Source of the DNA: Clostridia bacterium
GTDB lineage: Bacteria; Bacillota; Clostridia; Christensenellales; Aristaeellaceae
Assembly (NCBI GenBank): GCA_017524615.1
Contig: JAFXVJ010000013.1
Location: 49,489 to 113,488 of the forward strand
Direction: 5' to 3'
Length of the DNA stretch: 64,000 bases
In this document: in pieces, positions 61,165 to 64,000 of the stretch
How the letters are laid out: each line of letters starts with the position of its first letter
How positions within the stretch are numbered: the first letter of the stretch is position 1
Notes under the pieces: generated by a model
The model's input: the letters and a program-made list of their open reading frames with translations, nothing else
Database searches by the model: none
What the model was told of the DNA's origin: nothing
Position numbers and translations under genes: made by a program

Positions 61165-64000
61165 TCATTGTACGGCTTCGGAATAAGGAATCGGCCACAG
61201 AGAGAATGAGGTGCCATCTTCGCGGGCAAAGGAATACACCACATAAATGTCGTCCGATGCCTGAATGGGCCGCAGCGCCATACGCACGTTTTCGCCGTTC
61301 AGAAGCACTGAGGGCGCGTTGATGAACCAGCTAAAATCGCTGACGAATTCCATATTGCTCCAATGAGGAAGAGCGTCCCCTTCCTGATACGGATAATATA
61401 CCTCTTTGGTCAGCACAGTAATGGAGAACATGCAAGGTAAATCCTGAGGAATATCCTCTTCGGTTTTCACATCCGTAATGACGGCTGTGCCGGATTGTAC
61501 ATCCAGATCGTACATAAATTTATTGATCACCGTTTGATCCGTGTTGATGTCATCATACGTGATGTACGCATTGCCCCACAAAGTGCCGGTAAAATGGCCA
61601 TCCTTGAAATTTGAATTTGATTCACACCAAAAAATACCCGGATCAATTTGCAGGCATGCCAGCAAACCGTGGTAAACGGAAGTAAACACCCCGGTTTGCT
61701 CTTTTTTCATTCCCTGATAATGAAGCATTTGCATCGTACCGCTTTCAGTTTTGCGCGCGATGCAGAAAGTGGCGCTCTTGATATCCTGTGTTTCCTCCGC
61801 AGTCAGCGGCGCGGTCAGGGTAACGATGCAGTCGCTGAGGCTGGGCGGCAGCTGGATTTCATTCTCATACAGAGTGGTGGGGGTTTCCGGCTCGACCTGG
61901 ATTTCACGCAGGTCCGGTTCGGAAAAAACGGGCGGTTCCGCAACGACAGCGGACAGCCGATCGCCAGGGATATAATCACCGGCGCTGAGGCTCTCCGGCA
62001 GCAGAATGGTGGATACGGGTTCGTTTTCCTGCTCCTCACAGGAAAAGCGCAGCTGAATCCGGCGCATATCTTCCGGCGCCGGCATTTCCTGGCCTTTTCC
62101 CAGAACCAGCATGCAGAAGCCCTCCGCGCGCGGCGCCAGCAGATAGAAATTGTCTGATAAATAATTCGAAGAGATGGCAACGTCGTTGAGCGACGCTTCA
62201 CCGGGCAGCAGCACCGTAAGCGGCGCATCCGTTTTGTTCTCCACCCGGAGGGACACAACGATGGCGTCGTGGCCGATCAGCACGCTGGTCACATCCACCT
62301 GGTACCGATCACAGTCCGTCAGGGGAACGGCGGTGATATGATCGGGCGACAGGGAACGGAAGGAGAAAAGCAGGCTGCTCAGCTGCGGGTGCCCCAACTG
62401 GCCGGGCTCCTGAAGCTGGATTTGGAGGGGTTCGCCCGCTTCCCGGCTTGAATTGCCATATCCGGGAAGCAGCGTGATCGTTCGGATGGGATTTTGACCG
62501 CTGCGTTGAACCAGTTCGTCCTCAACGATGATTTCTTCCAGTATATCATCAGGATTCACCATCACTTCAGTGGTGCTGAGCACGGACTGTATGTTTCTCA
62601 GGCCGATCCGTTGCAGGCGGGAGCTGCCGGAAGGAAGATCGTCAAACGATTCAACATTCAGTTCCAATCGGTCGTTGATCAGCGCCGCTCCTTTGAAATT
62701 CACGGTTTGATCGCTATTGTTTTCTATCAGAGACATCACATTCAAGTCGCCATTCCATACCGGACTGTATTCTACGCTGAGCACTGTGATTTTTACCCCG
62801 TCGGCCTCACCGCTGCCGATGGAATGAACAGCGGGAGCGATGCCGGCCAGGGAACCGTCGGAGAGGGAAAAGGAACAAGTGGTGTGGGTGGTTGGAATGC
62901 TCGGATTGTACTCACGCGGGGAGGCCGTGACAGTAAAGGAAAGCGATTCCGCATTCTCCAGCCCGGTGAGGTCAAGAGCGTTAAGAAGGATGTCATAATC
63001 CTCCGATGCGCCGGGAGCTATGTCCTGCGATTTTAAGGTGTAGATCTGCCGGTGACCGTTCAGGATACAATCATGAATTCGATAGGAGCGTTCCAGATCG
63101 GTCTGATTCGTGATGGTGCAGCGAAGGCGCAAACCGGATTCCAGATCGGAGATGGACCGGTGCAGCGTGGCGGTCAATGCGAAGGTATCCGCTTCCACGC
63201 GATCCGGTGACATAGGAATATCTTCCAGATTCAGATTGGTGAGGGGAATCAAGTCACTGGTATAGCTGTTCTGACGGACGTCTGTCACCTGAAAAACAGC
63301 ATAAAGCTGGCCGCTGCTGAGCAATTTGTCCAGATACACGAACCGCCACTGATTCGGCAGGGCAAAGGATGTGCCGGAAATTTCGTTCTGCCCAATCTCC
63401 CAATTGGTATATGCGGGCTGAGCTTCCCGCGGCGCCAGGCCCGGATAAGCGCGAAACGTATTCGGGATGTAGAGCATACTGTACAATTCCTCATGCAATG
63501 CGATGCGGCTGGAATAAGCGCCGATGGCTTCATCCATTACGCGGATGCGGCTGGACACTGTTCCATCAACATTCGACTCCCTTTCGACGCTGTAAGATAC
63601 GTACAGCGCGTCGATCAGCGAATCCCCCGCTTGAGTGTACAGGGTCATAACATAATTGTACTCGCTGTCCTCCTTGATATGATAATTGACAGGCCCGATA
63701 TAGTCGCCGTTTTCCTTTTGAATATACAGGGTCTTTCCGGTGAAGGAAGCGGTGACCAGCCCGTTTTCATTGATCTGCGCAGGGAAAGAGCCGATCAAAG
63801 CATAGTTTTGCTGTTGAGTGGAGTTGAAGTGTCCCGGCATGAGGATCATCATCTGGCCTGACACGTATTGGCCCGCCTGTTCCGGCGTCAGCTGCATGGC
63901 CAGGTGGTTCCCCCTTTCGTCCGCTGCCACCTCTTCGCCGTGCATGCCGCTCCAGTCCACCGTCTCCTCCCCCAGCAGCATCGCCCCGAAGTCTTCCATG
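61165..64000 (-). CDS. Large protein of unknown function (N-terminus off the window)
   Basis: At least 945 residues; the frame enters from the right edge, and the Met at 63999 lies inside a continuous sequence, so the true start is beyond the window. Not recognised. The composition is rich in Thr, Ser, Asp and Glu with alternating hydrophobic residues, as in strings of beta-sandwich domains; repeated patterns such as VTVLSVEYSP...NVMSLIENNSDQTV and VDVTSVLIGHDAIVVSLRVENKTDAPL suggest tandem domains related to CARDB or DUF4352-type folds. No membrane helix or sorting signal at the C-terminus, so any anchor must be N-terminal. Convergent with the GNAT gene. Confidence 0.7.
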   Translation of the reverse strand, partial: MEDFGAMLLGEETVDWSGMHGEEVAADERGNHLAMQLTPEQAGQYVSGQMMILMPGHFNSTQQQNYALIGSFPAQINENGLVTASFTGKTLYIQKENGDYIGPVNYHIKEDSEYNYVMTLYTQAGDSLIDALYVSYSVERESNVDGTVSSRIRVMDEAIGAYSSRIALHEELYSMLYIPNTFRAYPGLAPREAQPAYTNWEIGQNEISGTSFALPNQWRFVYLDKLLSSGQLYAVFQVTDVRQNSYTSDLIPLTNLNLEDIPMSPDRVEADTFALTATLHRSISDLESGLRLRCTITNQTDLERSYRIHDCILNGHRQIYTLKSQDIAPGASEDYDILLNALDLTGLENAESLSFTVTASPREYNPSIPTTHTTCSFSLSDGSLAGIAPAVHSIGSGEADGVKITVLSVEYSPVWNGDLNVMSLIENNSDQTVNFKGAALINDRLELNVESFDDLPSGSSRLQRIGLRNIQSVLSTTEVMVNPDDILEEIIVEDELVQRSGQNPIRTITLLPGYGNSSREAGEPLQIQLQEPGQLGHPQLSSLLFSFRSLSPDHITAVPLTDCDRYQVDVTSVLIGHDAIVVSLRVENKTDAPLTVLLPGEASLNDVAISSNYLSDNFYLLAPRAEGFCMLVLGKGQEMPAPEDMRRIQLRFSCEEQENEPVSTILLPESLSAGDYIPGDRLSAVVAEPPVFSEPDLREIQVEPETPTTLYENEIQLPPSLSDCIVTLTAPLTAEETQDIKSATFCIARKTESGTMQMLHYQGMKKEQTGVFTSVYHGLLACLQIDPGIFWCESNSNFKDGHFTGTLWGNAYITYDDINTDQTVINKFMYDLDVQSGTAVITDVKTEEDIPQDLPCMFSITVLTKEVYYPYQEGDALPHWSNMEFVSDFSWFINAPSVLLNGENVRMALRPIQASDDIYVVYSFAREDGTSFSLWPIPYSEAVQ

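Overview
The window is a 64 kb, gene-dense, moderately GC-rich chromosomal segment of a Firmicute, most likely an uncultured gut or rumen Clostridium-like lineage. The evidence is gene order: yicC-remA-gmk-rpoZ-coaBC-priA-def-fmt-rsmB-rlmN-prpC-prkC-rsgA-rpe and rbgA-rnhB-...-dprA-topA-trmFO-hslV-hslU are both classic Firmicutes blocks. RemA, a PASTA-type PrkC, short HisG with HisZ, a SpoIID-domain protein, a clostripain-family peptidase and a secreted GH5 glucanase agree. AGGAGG ribosome sites, ATGA stop/start overlaps and extended -10 promoters (TGn before the hexamer) are the rule. I saw no tRNA, rRNA, CRISPR, prophage or transposase gene.

Layout. 1-2.8 kb: the start of an SH3-repeat exported protein and pckA with its promoter and terminator (both minus). 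2.9-18.3 kb: one long minus-strand housekeeping operon from yicC to rsmA, covering translation, replication restart, CoA synthesis, GMP kinase, RNA polymerase omega and the PrkC/PrpC signalling pair, with a secreted GH5 enzyme as last gene. 18.4-26.8 kb: accessory genes. These are a MATE transporter, a C39-like peptidase and a SpoIID/SH3 protein, a non-coding repeat and large terminator, an ECF sigma factor with its membrane partner, and a GNAT-prmA pair. 26.8-34.4 kb: a complete histidine operon hisZ-G-D-C-B-H-A-F-IE from a near-consensus promoter. 34.4-44.6 kb: singletons (PHP phosphoesterase, transglutaminase-like protein, membrane-anchored clostripain, metallophosphoesterase, galE, sugar nucleotidyltransferase fused to a decayed phosphomannomutase). 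Between galE and the nucleotidyltransferase lies an unannotated structured RNA gene that looks like 6S RNA. 44.7-61.1 kb: plus-strand rbgA-rnhB-yraN-(giant glycosyltransferase)-comM-dprA-topA-trmFO, then hslV-hslU-cmk-plsC-GNAT. 61.2-64 kb: the C-terminal 945 residues of a very large protein of unknown function that enters from the right edge.

Points that stand out: the 6S-like RNA with a TTGACA-17-TATAAT promoter and its own terminator; a one-base deletion that splits topA; a 1486-residue protein joining two GT-C glycosyltransferase modules through two discoidin-like domains; a glucanase translationally coupled to rsmA; and an ECF sigma/membrane-protein pair with a possible self-recognised promoter. 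Coordinates of promoters and hairpins were read by eye; family assignments rest on recognised motifs, not on database searches.
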